From: Apostichopus japonicus
Lineage: Eukaryota; Echinodermata; Holothuroidea; Aspidochirotida; Stichopodidae
Length of the DNA stretch: 64,000 nt
Reading direction: 5' to 3'
Assembly: GCF_037975245.1 (NCBI RefSeq)
Contig: NC_092561.1
Location: 4,144,001 to 4,208,000 of the forward strand
Under the pieces are notes generated by a model. It was given only the letters and a program-made list of their open reading frames with translations. It did no database searches and was not told the DNA's origin. The stretch's first letter is position 1. Each line of letters starts with the position of its first letter. Shown here piece by piece: positions 1 to 14,700 of the stretch. Both the position numbers and the translations under genes were made by a program.

Positions 1-220
1 TTTGGGAATTAACCAAAGACAATGTTATATTCATTTTTGAAATTCTAAGGTTAAATATGTGTCTGTATAGTTCAAGAATTAATGGCACATTCCCAATAAT
101 ATATTCCCTCATAACCCATAACAGTGCAAGCCTACATTTTAAGGCATTTTACCCTTACCAACACAGTTTTATTACATGATGCAAGACTTTCATTTTCACT
201 TTCAGCTTCCAAAGGGAAAC

Positions 221-717
221 ATGGATAGAAGATCCATCACAGAACCTCATCAAGATATTGTCATTCCTGGAATCCCAGAAAACAGATTGAAGTCTGCAGT
301 TGAGAGGATAAAAAGTAGAGAACAAGAGACACAGAACCAAAGCAACAGCAATAGTTCAATGGAAAGTAAATCCAACATCTCTTCTGGAAGTTTAGCAGCT
401 ACAAATTACCATGACAACACAGTGATGATAAGCAGTGGGGACAACTTTAGGGAGAAAACATCCACACATAGGGATGTAATGATAAACAAACCTACAAACA
501 GGTATTTTCCATTTGATGAGGCAAGATCAGTTTCCATTAGGCAATCTGGGAGTTTTCCGAACCTAGATGAATGGAAGGAACATGATCGCAGTTTGATGTC
601 GTTTAGGAGTTTGCCAGGTATTTCAAATCCCACACAGGACTTTATTCCGTCTTCTTCCGACCAGTTGGAGGAAGAAGCAGCTGCTGGAAGGGTGTTACTT
701 GATAGTCTGGCTAATGA
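221..717 (+). CDS. Exon 1 in window: N-terminal Ser-rich region
   Basis: The exon starts at 206, after the acceptor TTTCACTTTCAG, and ends at 717 before GTGAGT. The first good start codon is ATG 221 (residues MDRRSITEPHQ). It encodes residues 1-165 plus two bases of the next codon. The reading frame stays open back to the acceptor, so coding could begin further upstream. The sequence is rich in Ser, Asn and Gln with little helix-forming pattern, unlike all the later exons. Confidence 0.75.
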
Positions 718-3700
718 GTGAGTAAAATGAGTATGTTTCCATGGAAACGATAATACCATGATTGACAGGATGGCTAAAAGGTCAATTATGAGTGTATTGA
801 TGTTGTGACTTTAGCCAGCCTAATAATTGAAAAGGTATTCATACCTCACAAAGCCTACATTAATTTGGCTAGTATGTTTACAGAACAACCTTTCATTAAG
901 TTGGATTTCTGCAGTTAGCAGTGCAGTATAAATGGTTATTAATTTTACTATTTCATTATTTTAGCGTTAATAAAGTATGGATATTTGTACATAATTTAAA
1001 TACTGTGCTAATAAGCATACTCAAAGATGTATGATTTTATCGTATTATAGTACTATCTGTACTTCATATTGTTGGTAAAAGTTAGTACACTGAGCCCTCA
1101 TTGTAACTACATTGTCATATATCTCAGGTTCAGTACTATATTGTAAGCGTGTGCTCTATGATGTGTTTGTTTTTTTGGTGTGTTTTTGTTTCTTGTTTTT
1201 TGGGTGTGTTTTTTTTTTTGGGGGGGGGGGGCATTGTTATCAAAAAAGTAAATAAACACAATAATTGCAGTATTAACCATCAATTTTGTTTACCTTGAAT
1301 TAATCATGGAAAGAAGTTCCAGTGAGAGAAGGGGTGTGGAGTGGGTCGGAGACAGCAGGTACAATAGGTCAAATTACTGTAAATGAAAACATGGCAACCT
1401 CCAAATGCTTCCAGAATGTCTCAATGGGTCATCAGAGTTGCGTTCTTTGGTTCTTTGAAACATAATAATTCCATTTTTCATGACATTCTTTTCTTCCATC
1501 TTGTAGAAATAAATTAGAAGAAAGACTCACCCTGTCTGAGTTACAAGTCAAAGCTTTGAAGACAGAGATAGGCCAGGTAAGGCATTATTGTGTATGTATC
1601 AAATCCGTGACTGGTGTATTGATTAGACCAGGGCCTATATTGTAAATATTAAATCGGTGCCTAGTCATTCAAGACTTTATGCTTGCATTCATCAGATTTA
1701 ATTTAATCCATTCTTATCTGTCTCCATTTAACAATGTAAAGACCTGTAAAAGTCCAGCAAAGGGAATTGTAGTGCTATGCCTTTTGATATATTTGGAATA
1801 AGAGAATGTCGATGTTGACACTGAGGTAGGTCAGAGAGAGAGGGAGAGAGAGGGGGGGGGTAGGGGGTGTTGAGGCAGTGATCAAATGTAAAATACCAAA
1901 GTTTGTAGGCTTGATGAATTGAAGAGCATATATAAGTATCATTATTCCCCCCCCCCCAAAAAAAAAAAAAAAAAAAAAAAAACAGTTTTGGGGTAATTCT
2001 GTAGCATTACCAAGTATTTTTGAAATATTTTTAGTAAATGTTTCCAAAATATTACTTGATTGTACCTTACAAACAACAATGCAATCAGCATGCTGCATAA
2101 ACTCTGTACTTCTTAAACATGATAATCGTTAGAAAAAGTTTAAAATGTTTTGTACAGCTTAAAGAGAACCACATGAAGAAAGAAGACAAGCACCAGGGTA
2201 CAATTCAAGTTCTCCTTCAACGAATCGATGAAGTATCAAAGAGAAAACAACGAGAGATTAATGCTCGGTAAGACTACTCTAAAAATCAAGAAATGTCTTC
2301 TCATCTTTGCAATCATTTATACACAAATATATGAAATAATGTACATGTATGTCTGTTGTATGGCTGGAAATATGTTTTATGCTGCCTACATCAGTTATTT
2401 AAAGTTGTTTAATTAATACTGACAGGTCTTCTGTGCAAGTGTCTGAACTGTTTCTATAAATGTTAACTTTAAGTATATGAATAAAGGCCTGTATCATCAA
2501 TAAAATTGTCTTTCAGCATTTGATGGGTTTGATGTTGTGCATTTCACCAGGCACATGCAGGAGTGTGATAATTTGATAATATCGGCACAGGTGTTTAGTG
2601 TATTCTAAATGTGGGGTATGTTGCAGTTGAAATAGATAAAGAAAAAAATAATCATTTTTTTTTTAATCAAGTTATTAAGGCAGTTCCAGCTACAATGTGC
2701 TATATCTTGAGTTAAATCTAGTTAAATATGATGGAAAGAATATTATGGTTATTTTTATTTTTTATCAGTGAGTAAATCTGTCTGCTCTACATAGTCTTGT
2801 ATGTATGTTTCAATCCTTTTCCAGAGAAGAAGAAAATAAAGCCAAAGAGGAGATTATAAGTAAGCTGAGCAAAACTCTTCAGAATGCAGAGAAAGCAATG
2901 GAAATGTTAGAAAAGGTAAGATAAAGCCTTAATGGCTATAAAATATTAACTGAGATATACGGTACATGTTTAGTTTGAAGTAGCATGTGTTGAGGTTGGT
3001 GCAAATCCTTCTAGCCTTTATTGTCTTTATTTACAGACTAGAAAGCCTGGCATTAATCTTCTTGCTTCATGACAGGTACACAATAGCCAAAAGACTTACA
3101 CTTGATATACACTTACACTTGATATACACTTACACTTGATATACAGTACACTTAAACTTGATATACACTTACACTTGATATTCACTTGATTTACACTTAC
3201 ACTTGATGTACACTTACACTTGATATACACTTACACTTGATGTACACTTACACTTGATATACACTTACACTTAATATACACTTACACTTGATATACACTT
3301 ACACTTGATATACACTTACACTTCATATACACTTACACTCCATATACACTTACACTTCATATACACTTACACTTGATATACGCTTAAACTTGATATACAC
3401 TTACACTTGATATACACTTGATTTACACTTACACTTGATGTACACTTACACTTGATATACACTTGGTTAGCTAGAAGCATGATATTTGACTTATTTTGAC
3501 ATATAATAGCCAGAAGCCTTAATGTTGGAAGTATGATGATAGAATCACAATTTGCTAATTTATACCAGAATTCTTCCTATTTGGAGAGATTTTGATGTTC
3601 GTGGTACTAGTGATGACTAATATGAGTAAAAAATAAAAATAAATCCTTTCATTTCATAGTGACCACTGATTGCTGATTGAAAGCCTAAAAGTGGTTGAAC

Positions 3701-6700
3701 TATTATATTTTTGATTTGTTTTTAATATGTTCACACTAGACACTGGAATCTACCAAACAGGAGCTGGTTAAGGAAAGAAGGCGCTCCTCATCACAGAAGG
3801 AGGCTCTGTTACAGGTTTATGAAACAGTGGAACTCGGGACCAGCGAGACAGATAAAACTAAGGATGATGGGGAAGCAGAGAATATCTCAGTAACACCTCA
3901 CGCTATATCTGAAAGAGTTCGTGGCTATGTCGAAGGGAGAGAAAAACAAACTCTGGAGCTGATAGAGGAAAGAGAGGATGCAGAAGAAAGATGCAGGAAA
4001 TTGCAGGAAGAGATAGATGAGAGTATTATCAGTCTTAGATCAGAACATAAACAAAGGTAACCATGACATCCAATTTGCTATGGTAGTTTATAAGTGCCAT
4101 ACCATGAAGATTGTTCAATAAGTATGATAGGCTCCAGAAAATTTTCAGCATAAGAAAGCTGCCCACGGATAGTAGTCATGGCAACATGTCTGAATGTCAT
4201 ATTTAATACCTACCGAACACTTTCAAAGATTTGTAGGAACAAGAAAATAAAGGTGAACCAATAGTAACAGAATCATTTGATTAAACTCTGTCAAGTCCCC
4301 CCCCCCACCCCACACATAAAAAAAAAATCTGAAACATAGAATTTAAAGAAGTGATATAATAAAATCATTTGCATTCTATTTTATATCTATATCAAGATAA
4401 TACTGATATTCATTTCTTTATTCGAAAAAAAAGAAGATAAAATCAAGTTTTTAGGAATTACATCGAGTTATTTGCTTTACATTCATATCTTGTTGTTTAT
4501 GGTTTCTTTGATTTAAAAAGGATTGCACAGCTGCAAGAAGACCGAGATACAGAGCTAAAAGCTGCAAACGAAAGGGCTGTGAATTCTCGACAGCAAACAC
4601 TTGGTCTACAATCTCAACTCAGGATGGTAGAGTAAGGGTTTCATTTGTGTTTAGTGTGCTGTAGACTAGCAATAAATAAAAATAAAACTCACACATGTCT
4701 CAAGCAACATTCATGTCAAATCTTAATTAACTTGAGATTTATATGAAGAGCAAGTTTTTCTTAGCATCTGATTTCCTAATCTTGAAACCATGTCTGGAGG
4801 TAGAACTTGTCGTTTTAGAACCTTACATAATTCTAAATATTGTTTTTCTTTGATAAATGTTTCTCATGTCTGACAGCTGCAGCATACGTTCATTACATCA
4901 ACATCAGCTGTTACTTGAAGAAAGAAAATAAAGAGAATCGATTTTGACGGTTGAAAAGAAAGAACCATCGTAGAAATAACTGTTGGATATTTAAACTGAA
5001 TTATCTACAATTATCGATGACATTTGATTTAATAAAGCTTCATGTCATGGTAGTCTCTGCAAACTTTTTTGCTGATTTCACCAATGATTTAACTACTTTT
5101 TATTGGTAGTCTGTAAAATGTATCCTTGAGGGAAATCTTAATTTCATGTCTGGTGATGCGAAAGTGCTAGATGGGTGTAAACATTTGCTTCATGCACTTA
5201 GCCTGCAGTTTATGTGATTAAAAATTGTGAACATGATTGATTGAGTGCTTTATTTGGTAAGAAAAGATGATGGATTTGATGATGTGACATTTTGTTATTA
5301 TGGAATAGAAATGTCTTTAAATGCACCCTTGTACTTTATTTATTTACAGGGAGCACTCACAGCTGGAAATTAAAGCTAAAGTGAAACAGAATTCGGAATT
5401 GTTGGCTAAAATACAAGAGCAGAGAGAAAAAATAGAGAAACTAACATCAGATAGAGAGACAGAGGTAAGTTATTCATTTTTGTCAAATGTCAGACAGTTT
5501 TATGGAGTAAGTGTTGTTTGAATAATTAATAGCTGGGGAAGAGAAATAAAAGTAGTGTGTGACAGACAAAAAGAGGTTTTCTTTTTAAAGCCACCTGCTT
5601 CTTGTTTATTGCCATACTGTAGCTACTAATTGTATTCCAATCCATTCAGGCTTCAACCAATCAAAGTTTTTGGGGTTAATTGATTGAGCATTTTATGATC
5701 ATATGCAGTGCTAAAATCCCATTATAATGTAGTACATTCGCTTGAATTGACTAGTGAAGATTTATTTGAAAAATGAAGCTAATGTTGAACTCTTTTCACT
5801 TTTTCTTTGAATTTGTGTTACCCCTCATGGAGACCATGTCCAGATGTTGTAATGTTGAGTATGGCATCATATGCATTACTCATAAATTAACTTATTTTTT
5901 ATGGAATAAATCTGTAGGCTGGAGACTCTTTTTGGTTTTTATTCAATTGTATTCTTGTATATTAATAATATGAGTTGGTTGGTTTTTATTCAATTGTAAT
6001 CTTGTATAATAATAATATGAGTTGGCCTGGTTTTTATTCAATTGTATTCTTGTATAATAATAATATGAGTTGGCTGGTTTTTATTCAATTGTATTCTTGT
6101 ATAATAATAATATGAGTTGGCTGGTATTTATTCAATTGTAATCTTGTATGAGGTTGTTGTATAGCCTATTGAGGTGGCAAAAAGTATTTACTGGTTGTCA
6201 TACTGGCTTTTGTCTTAAGGTTTAGCTGTTATGAAGCTCATTTGCTATCACCAAAGCATTTTCTCGTCAGGAGTAAAAGTGGTACATCTATAACTTTCTA
6301 AAAATAACGAAGGCATTCTCCCGTTTCATTCCATGTTATTTGATTTGCTTTTTCTCCACAGGATAAGAAGTATAGAGACCTGATCGATAAGAGCCATGAT
6401 GAATTGGAAGCTAGGAATATTGAAATCTCTAACTTAAAGGAAAAACATAAATCCTTACAAGAAGAACTGAATATCATACAGGTAAGTACAGGCAATTTTT
6501 CCCAAATTGGCAGTAATGTGATTGGTGGAGAGTGACTATTTTAATTTCCTAGCATTACAAGAATGAATAATGAATATTGATTGATTCATAGTGAAAATCA
6601 GTAAATGTTTATTATTATAATTTTTTTTTATCATCGTCATCTTTAATGAGGGTAGTCCTGCTCAGTGCAGAAGCACTGCTTTCCAGAGGAGCCCTCTTAA

Positions 6701-8742
6701 ATGACATTGTTTAGTGTTATAATTAAGGCAACGTATATCATCATCTCATCTGTCTTCTTCTTGCCTAGAGGCAAATAAGGCCTCAACAGAGCGTCTCCAT
6801 TTATCTCGGTCGGCAGCTGCGTTTCTGGCCTCATTCCAGGATCGCCAACCAGCCCTCTCTCTCTCTTGAACTACTGTCTTGCGCCATGTTGTTTTTGTTT
6901 TTGGTCGCCCTCTCTTTCTCCTGCCCTCTGGTGCCCAAGTCATGCTGATGTTGCTGTCGTTGTTAGGGTTTTGTCGCAATATATGCCCAATGAATTTCCA
7001 AAGGCAACGTATATAAAGAGTATTTGGTTTGTCTGGATGTCGTTGTTACAGTAGAAGGCTGGTGTGCTGCCCTGCTGTGGAGTGATCCATTTGTTAATTG
7101 TCTCAGATGACAAAAGGAATAATTAAGTTGTCAAAATATCGTGCAGCCATTCTGAATTTTCAGATATTTAGTCCCTTATAAATACTATGGTGACATCCTT
7201 GTGTACATATAAATTTCTGTACATGTCTGCAAAAGTATAGCAATTTGCCATGTTTGTACGGCACGTTGCGATATTTCGATAAATTACTCCGGAGACATCT
7301 TATTAACTTATATTAAATTATTAATGAACTCAGAGAGTTCTGTCTCGTTCATTAATTAGTAGCATCTCGTTAACGTATAGTTGCCAATAATTACAGAAAC
7401 TAAATGTCTCACCTCTTTTGTTACCTCAAGGACGTGCGTTTTAATGAAATTTAAATGACTTGAAAATTCAAGAACAGCGGAATGTCAAAACCTTGAATAT
7501 GTGTGTGACACTGCCAAAGAAAGCAATTTGTGCATTTTTCCACCTTTTTTTCTTTATGCAAATGGTTTGCACATGTATAACATCAAGCTTCAAGTTTCAA
7601 CAAATTTTAAGATATAACTTTCATGCACAATTCTGGACTTATCCAAACATCAATATCCCACATTATGTTTAATTTAGTGAAGCGTTATTGATATGGTAAA
7701 CATGTTTCTGTCTTTGGTCATGTTTTGTTTCTGTATCTTCCTTCGTGTGCGAAGCAGACACTTGTCTTTGAAAACACTTATGTTCCCCGATGGCCTATGG
7801 AAGGGAAAGTAAAGTAAAAACTATGCTTCTCTGTGTATCTTGTTCTACTAAGTCACAGGCTTCTCTGTGAGATCTTTTGAGAGGTGTTCTCATCTGAATC
7901 AAAATTATGACACTCCAAAGCTTTAAGGAGAGTTGCTTTCTTCCCGTCTGATAATTCTAAGATTGCTCTGTGGGGAATTAATAGGTTTTCCGGGAAACCA
8001 AATATACCGATTACCAAGTCCTACAAGAAATCAATCCTTTTAAAGAAAAAAACTATTCTCTCTAGAGTTCTAATTATTGAAAGAGAATATTTTGCAATCC
8101 TCGAGTACAAAAGATTTGATGGCCTCCTCTTCTTTCAACAGGAAACGTTTGAGGATGTTTCCAAGGACTTGAGTGAGGCTAATACAGAAAAAGCTAGACT
8201 TAACAAATTACAAGATGATCAAAAAGAAGAGTTAGCTAGCTGTCAGAAGAAACTACAAGAAGAATTGGAAGATGTTTCTCAATTGAAGGAAAAGCTAAAA
8301 CAACAGGAAGATTGTTACAACATGAAACTGACACAAGAGGTAAACTTGACTCGGTTATGTGTTGATAACATTGATCATAGGTGGGCGTTGTGGTCAGGTG
8401 GTTAAGGCAGTGGACTGGTGATCTAAGGATTACAGGTTCGAGCCCTGGCCAGATCATTGAGTTGTTTCCTTGGGCAAGGCAATTTATCTCCATTGCCTCT
8501 CTTCACCCAGGTGTATAAATGGGGACTTGCAAGGTAATTTGTATATATAGTTGCGTGCGCCGGTTTGTGGCTGCACCCTATGGGAAGTCCCCCAGGGGAC
8601 ACGTGGTTGTGGTGCACTGTGGTGCCCCAGGAGAGATTGATTGAATTGCGCACACTTTGGTGTGTAGGTGTGACAAGTTACCAATGACCAAGGCTAAGTT
8701 GTCAAAGTGCTGCGATCTCGATGTAGCAGCGCTATATAAGTG

Positions 8743-8784
<42 letters not shown>

Positions 8785-11700
8785 TAAATCTTTGCCAATG
8801 GCTAGTCATTATTCTGGTTATAGCATGGAAACCTCAAGAAGAGAGTACTGTTAGAAAATACTGACTATTAAACTTGCTTTGAGCTAGTGACCTGAGGTAT
8901 AAAATGTAATGGAAGAAATTTGTTGGGTGAAAAGGGTTACAAAAAGTGTGCTCAGGAATAATGTTAAATAGTATTTTCTATACTGAGATTGTAATGATTG
9001 GACGTAGGGATGCAAGTTAAAAAGTTAAAAAGTAGATATGGAATCAAACACAAGGAGTTAATGAAGAAGTGTTCTCAGAAATAAACCACAGGAATATAAA
9101 CTAACAGAAACATATTGATTCCTGACATAACAAGATTTCGACTAGTTTGTCCACTGGAAAGTGAAAACTTATCTTTTTAGGCTTGAGTATGTGCATTAAT
9201 CTTATTCGTTGTTTTATTCACATTACTGTGCCCATTTTTATGTTTATTTATATTTTTATGTTCTTCATTGTGGTTTATAACCCTGTCTTATATCATTTTT
9301 TACTTTTATTGCTGTTGTTATTACTTTTAGGTTTTCTTAAGTTTGGTAATTTGATATTCCAGGTATTGGTTCTTTTGTACAGTGCTCTTGAGCATGCTTT
9401 ATTTCATGATAACAGCACTTTAATATATGGTATTTATTATTTATTTATAAAGTGGATAAGTAGATTTCTTTACAAGTAAATAATGATTGACTTTCTGTCT
9501 AAGAGAATATTATCATTTCTTGCTTTGCAGATAAAACTTCATCTAAAATTAATATACAGTAATTGATAATTTCTGTCAGTTTCATGTTTGTTTCTATAAT
9601 TAGATTAATGCATTACAACAGAAAACAGTGAGTGAAATTGAAGATAAAACTTCATCTAAAATTAATATACAGTAATTGATCATTTCTGTCAGTATCATGT
9701 TTGTTTCTTATTAGATTAATGCATTGCAGCATAAAACAGTGAGTGAAATTGAAGATAGCAAAACGGAATGTAAAGAGAAAGTGAGAATACTGACTGAAGA
9801 GCTTACAAGGATAGAAGAAAACGCTCAGAAGAAAAAACGTGAATTGAAAAAGGCCAAAGATTTCTCTCGATGTCAGCTAAATAGAGTCAAAGAACTAGAG
9901 TCAAAAGTTGAAACATTTCGCCAAACCAAGTCTGATCTTTCTGTATTGCTAGAAAACAAAGAGGGTGACTTGTTGAAATTACAACATGAAAGAGACATTC
10001 TGGAAAATTTATATGAAAAATCACAAAAAGATGCTCAGTTGGAATTGAAAGAAAAAAGTAAAATCGAAAATACCTTGATGGAGATTGAGCCGAGGTATCG
10101 TGAATTATTGATGGAGAACCAGAAATTATTGTCTGTAATAGATCAATTGGAAGGGCAACAAACAACATTTGAGAGTGAACGACATCAGTTGCTGGACAAG
10201 ATTAAGGAAGCGGATGTAGAACTTGAGAAGAAAACTAATTTAAACAGAGTCATGAATGAAAAATTAGAGGGCTTGGAGGAAAGATCGAAGCAGCTTGAAC
10301 AAAATTTGAAAGAAACAGAAACCGTCTCAATAAAAACAGAAGAGTCATCTAAAAGGAAGACTACAGAGATGAAGAAACTGCTAGTCGAGAAGAAAAAGTT
10401 GGAGGAAGTTGTTAAGGAAGCAAGAAATAAGGTATGCATATTAAAAGTACATAGTTAATGCTATATCATGTATGTGATTGTTAGAGTGTCAATAGCAGTT
10501 TGTTTTGCTGTTGTGCTTAAAGGGGTCAATTTTTAACATTAAAATTTTTTATTGTATGTCTCTAAAATGTTTCTTTTATACATGCAATGACATAAGACTA
10601 TAAGAGCTATCTAGTTATTAATTTGCCCTTGTCTATGAACAATTTTTCTTGTTTTGGGTAGTTGATTCTTGCCAATTTTATGCATAATTTCATGATTGTT
10701 CATGCATTAGTAGGTGGAGTACATTATCATTCATCTGATTGAAATAGTACAGGTAGATTGTCACCAAGGCAACACATAGACTAGATATTGCAGTCTGGAG
10801 AGAAAGAAACAACATTGAATACCTACTATTGATATAAGCTGAATGATTTGTATATTAATTTATGTTAAATAATCAATCAGAGGGTAATTTTCTAAACTTT
10901 GCTATTCCTACTGTAGTTTCGAGAGACACTTTTGGAAAAAGCACATCCTGTTCTCACTTGCATTGAAATGAAATCGTTTACAAAAACAATAAAAAATAAT
11001 TCAGTTTAATGTTAAGTAAGCAGATTATTTTCTCAAAACAAATCAAGAGATCTGAAAGATACTTTTAAAATACAACTTTTTCATATCATTCTCGACAAAA
11101 ACCAGGTCTGGGAACTGGAGAAAGAACGGACCTATCTCGCTGACAAATCGACGGAGCACAAAATGAAATTTGAGAAGGAGAGACGTGTCTTGAGATGTGA
11201 AATTAAAATTCTACAGAGTGAACTTAGGCTTGTGAGAGGGACAATACAAGCAAACAATGCCATGCAGGAGGGAGAAGAAGAAGAAGGTATGTAACTCTGT
11301 AACAATGATCTCTGTGTGGTCATATTAGATGTTGTAATTATTATGATCAGTCATCTTAGTAGAAACTGTTGCTCGAGTCTGACAAATTTACATTTTATCA
11401 CCTTGATTTGTAAAATCATCGTCCATCTAAGTTGTCAGTCATATGATGGAACGTCTTTATGACCTCTGATGTAAAGCAATACTCGTTCGAAGGTTGGTTT
11501 GAGGTACCCATACCTTTTTGTTCACGGTCTTCAATTTCCCTTGACGACAACCAAATCGTAGTTTCCTGAAGGTAAACATCTCAAGTCTGAACCTGACTGG
11601 AGTCATGAAATCTGTATAGTGATATCCAATCTCATAAATTTGGAGAAAAAAAAAATTCAAAATTCAGACTATCATCCAAACTGGATTTTTTTCTGTGGAT

Positions 11701-14700
11701 TCGATAGTGTGGCATACACTCTGTTTGCATTTGCTCTTTGTAGTGGCCTGTGTAAATCTCAGAGACTAATTTAATTTGTCCCCCTCTAGCCCACCTCCCC
11801 TCCCCCTGTCCATTCCCCTCCACCTACCCATCTTCCCCATCCTCATCAAGGAAATGTTTAGAAGACACTTAGAAACCACATCAAAATCAGCTAATTGTGA
11901 ATACATTTTTCATTTATTTTACTTGCTCTGAAGCCCATTTCTTTTGATAGTGTCTGTAAGAAATGAGGCTGCACAAAGTGAATGATTTTATGGCATAAGT
12001 GGATAGGAATAAACGTGACATGACTGTGTTCTAAGATGTTAGATTTGGAATGCATTACAAGAAACTGGAGTGAGAGAAGATGCAGTATCTAAATTTTTTA
12101 CCCTTGGGAAATGTGCTGGTGATATTAAACTAGGATATCACCATCTTACTCATTGTTTTTATTAAAATAAAGAACCCTGCTTTAATCTGTATTACAAATA
12201 CACAGGAAATATATAATATAGATGTAGTGTTGGTAATGTGCTGGTGATGTTAAAACTAGGACATCACCATCTTACTCATTGTCCCTGCTCTCATCATCAT
12301 CTGCATTATTAAAATATATAACTCTACTATAACCTGTATTACAAATACACAGGAAATATATATAACCCTGCTATAATCTGTATTACAAATACACAGGAAA
12401 TATATAGAACCCTGCTATAATCTGTATTACAAATACACAGGAAAGATATAACCCTGCTATAATCTGTATTACAAATACACAGGAAACCCTGCTATAATCT
12501 GTATTAAAAATACACAGGAAATATATAACCCTGCTATAATTTATATTAAAAATACACAAGAAATATATAATTCTGCTATACTCTGTATTACAAATACACA
12601 GGAAATATATAACCCTGCTATAATCTGTATTACAAATACACAGGAAATTTATATAACCCTGCTATAACCTGTATTACAAATACACAGGAAATTTATATAA
12701 CCCTGCTATAACCTGTATTAAAAATACAGTGTTGGAGCTGTGCTGGTGCTGTAATGCTAGCTTTAATGTTGATATTATTGTACTACGTAACCACATTATA
12801 ATCTGTATTAACACCAAAACAGATATAGAACCCTACCCTACTCTTGTTTCCCAGTTTTCTTGAAGATCTCTCCTGCAGCTTTTCTAGTTTCTATCATTAT
12901 TTTCATTATTCTGCACAGGAATCAAGGAGACAGCCGATATTAAGAAAAATGCTGCATTACAAAGAGGCTTGGTGGAGTCATTGCAGGGTGAAATTAATTG
13001 GCTAGAGGAACGTTTACAGATTACCCAAGAGGTAGGAAGCACAGCTAATGCATTACGTTATATTCAGTTAAGCACAAAATGTTAACATGCACAAATCTGT
13101 TAAATCAGACTACTGGTCATTCCTTAGAGTGACAGATCAAAATGTTAGGTGATGCTCAATGAGCACAATTCTGAAAGTTTCAAAGCTACCATACCCTGAA
13201 ACAAAACCAGTTTTACTCTGCGGCTAGAACTCTTAACCACCATTCTTTGTTCTGATGGGGTGTAGTGGTACCTGTGTTTAGATTAAACTTCACAGCATGG
13301 GATGCACCAGTCTTATCATTTGTATATAGTCTCAAGAGGGTACTTTAATCCCTTCCATTTCTTTGCTCTGGTGGGTAGTTATGATACCTGTGTTAACCAT
13401 CACAGCATGGGATGCACCACGCATAGTTATGATAGTCTTATCATTTGTATATAGTCTCAAGAGGGTACTTTAATCCCTTCCATTTCTTTGCTCTGGTGGG
13501 TAGTTATGATACCTGTGTTAACCATCACAGCATGGGATGCACCACACATAGTTATGATAGTCTTATCATTTGTACATATAGTCTAGGGTACTTTAAACCC
13601 TTCCATTTCTTTGTTCTGGTGGGTAGTTATGATACCTGTGTTAACCATCACAGCATGGGATGCACCACACATAGTAATGATAGTCTTATCATTTGTAAAT
13701 AGTCTCTAGAGGGTACTTAAATCCCCATCCATTTCTTTGTTCTGGTGGGTAGTTATGATACCTGTGTTAACCATCACAGCATGGGATGCACCACACATAG
13801 TAAAGATAGTCTTATCATTTGTATATAGTCTCTAGAGGGTACTTAAATCCCCGTCCATTTCTTTGTTACGGTGGGTAGTTATGATACCTGTGTTAACCAT
13901 CACAGCATGGGATGCACCACACATAGTAATGATAGTCTTATCATTTGTAAATATTCTCTAGAGGGTACTTTAATCCCTTCCATTTCTTTGTTCTGGTGGG
14001 TAGTTATGGTACCTGTGTTAACCATCACAGCATGGGATGCACCACGCATAGTTATGATAGTCTTATCATTTGTACATAGTCTGTAGAGGGTACTTTAAAC
14101 CCTTCCATTTCTTTGTTCTGGTGGGTAGTTATGATACCTGTGTTAACCATCACAGCATGGGATGCACCACGCATAGTTAAAATAGTCTTATCATTGTATA
14201 TAGTCTAGGGTACTTTAAACCCTTCCATTTCTTTGTTCTGGTGGGTAGTTATGATACCTGTGTTAACCATCACAGCATGGGATGCACCACGCATAGTTAT
14301 GATAGTCTTATCATTTGTACATATAGTCTAGGGTACTTTAAACCCATATCTTTGCTCTGGTGGGTAGTTATGGTACCTGTGTTAACCATCACAGCATGGG
14401 ATACACCACACATAGTAATGATAGTCTTATCATTTGTATATAGTCTGTAGAGGGTACTTTAATCCCTTCCATTTCTTTGCTCTGGTGGGTAGTTATGATA
14501 CCTGTGTTAACCATCACAGCATGGGATGCACCACACATAGTAATGATAGTCTTATCATTTGTAAATATTCTCTAGAGGGTACTTTAATCCCTTCCATTTC
14601 TTTGTTCTGGTGGGTAGTTATGATACCTGTGTTAAACATCACAGCATGGGATGCACCACACAGTAATGATAGTCTTATCATTTGTATATAGTCTAGGGTA

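Noticed and set aside
2228-2416. 62-codon frame reading out of exon 3
   Set aside because: Frame-shifted relative to the real exon, and it runs into the intron.
3094-3465. CRISPR-like regular repeat array
   Set aside because: Units abut directly without unique spacers, there are no cas genes, and the genome is plainly animal. The same holds for the other arrays.
8385-8455. Functional tRNA gene
   Set aside because: Box A and box B are present, but no acceptor stem closes and the sequence continues into a SINE body shared with another locus.
8423-8684. Minus-strand frames of 66-85 codons, also seen at 21410-21653
   Set aside because: They are antisense translations of the SINE body, repeated at both copies.
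10519-10560. MITE end starting TTAAAGGGGTCAATTTTTA
   Set aside because: It resembles the left ends of other elements here, but I found no matching inverted end or target duplication nearby.
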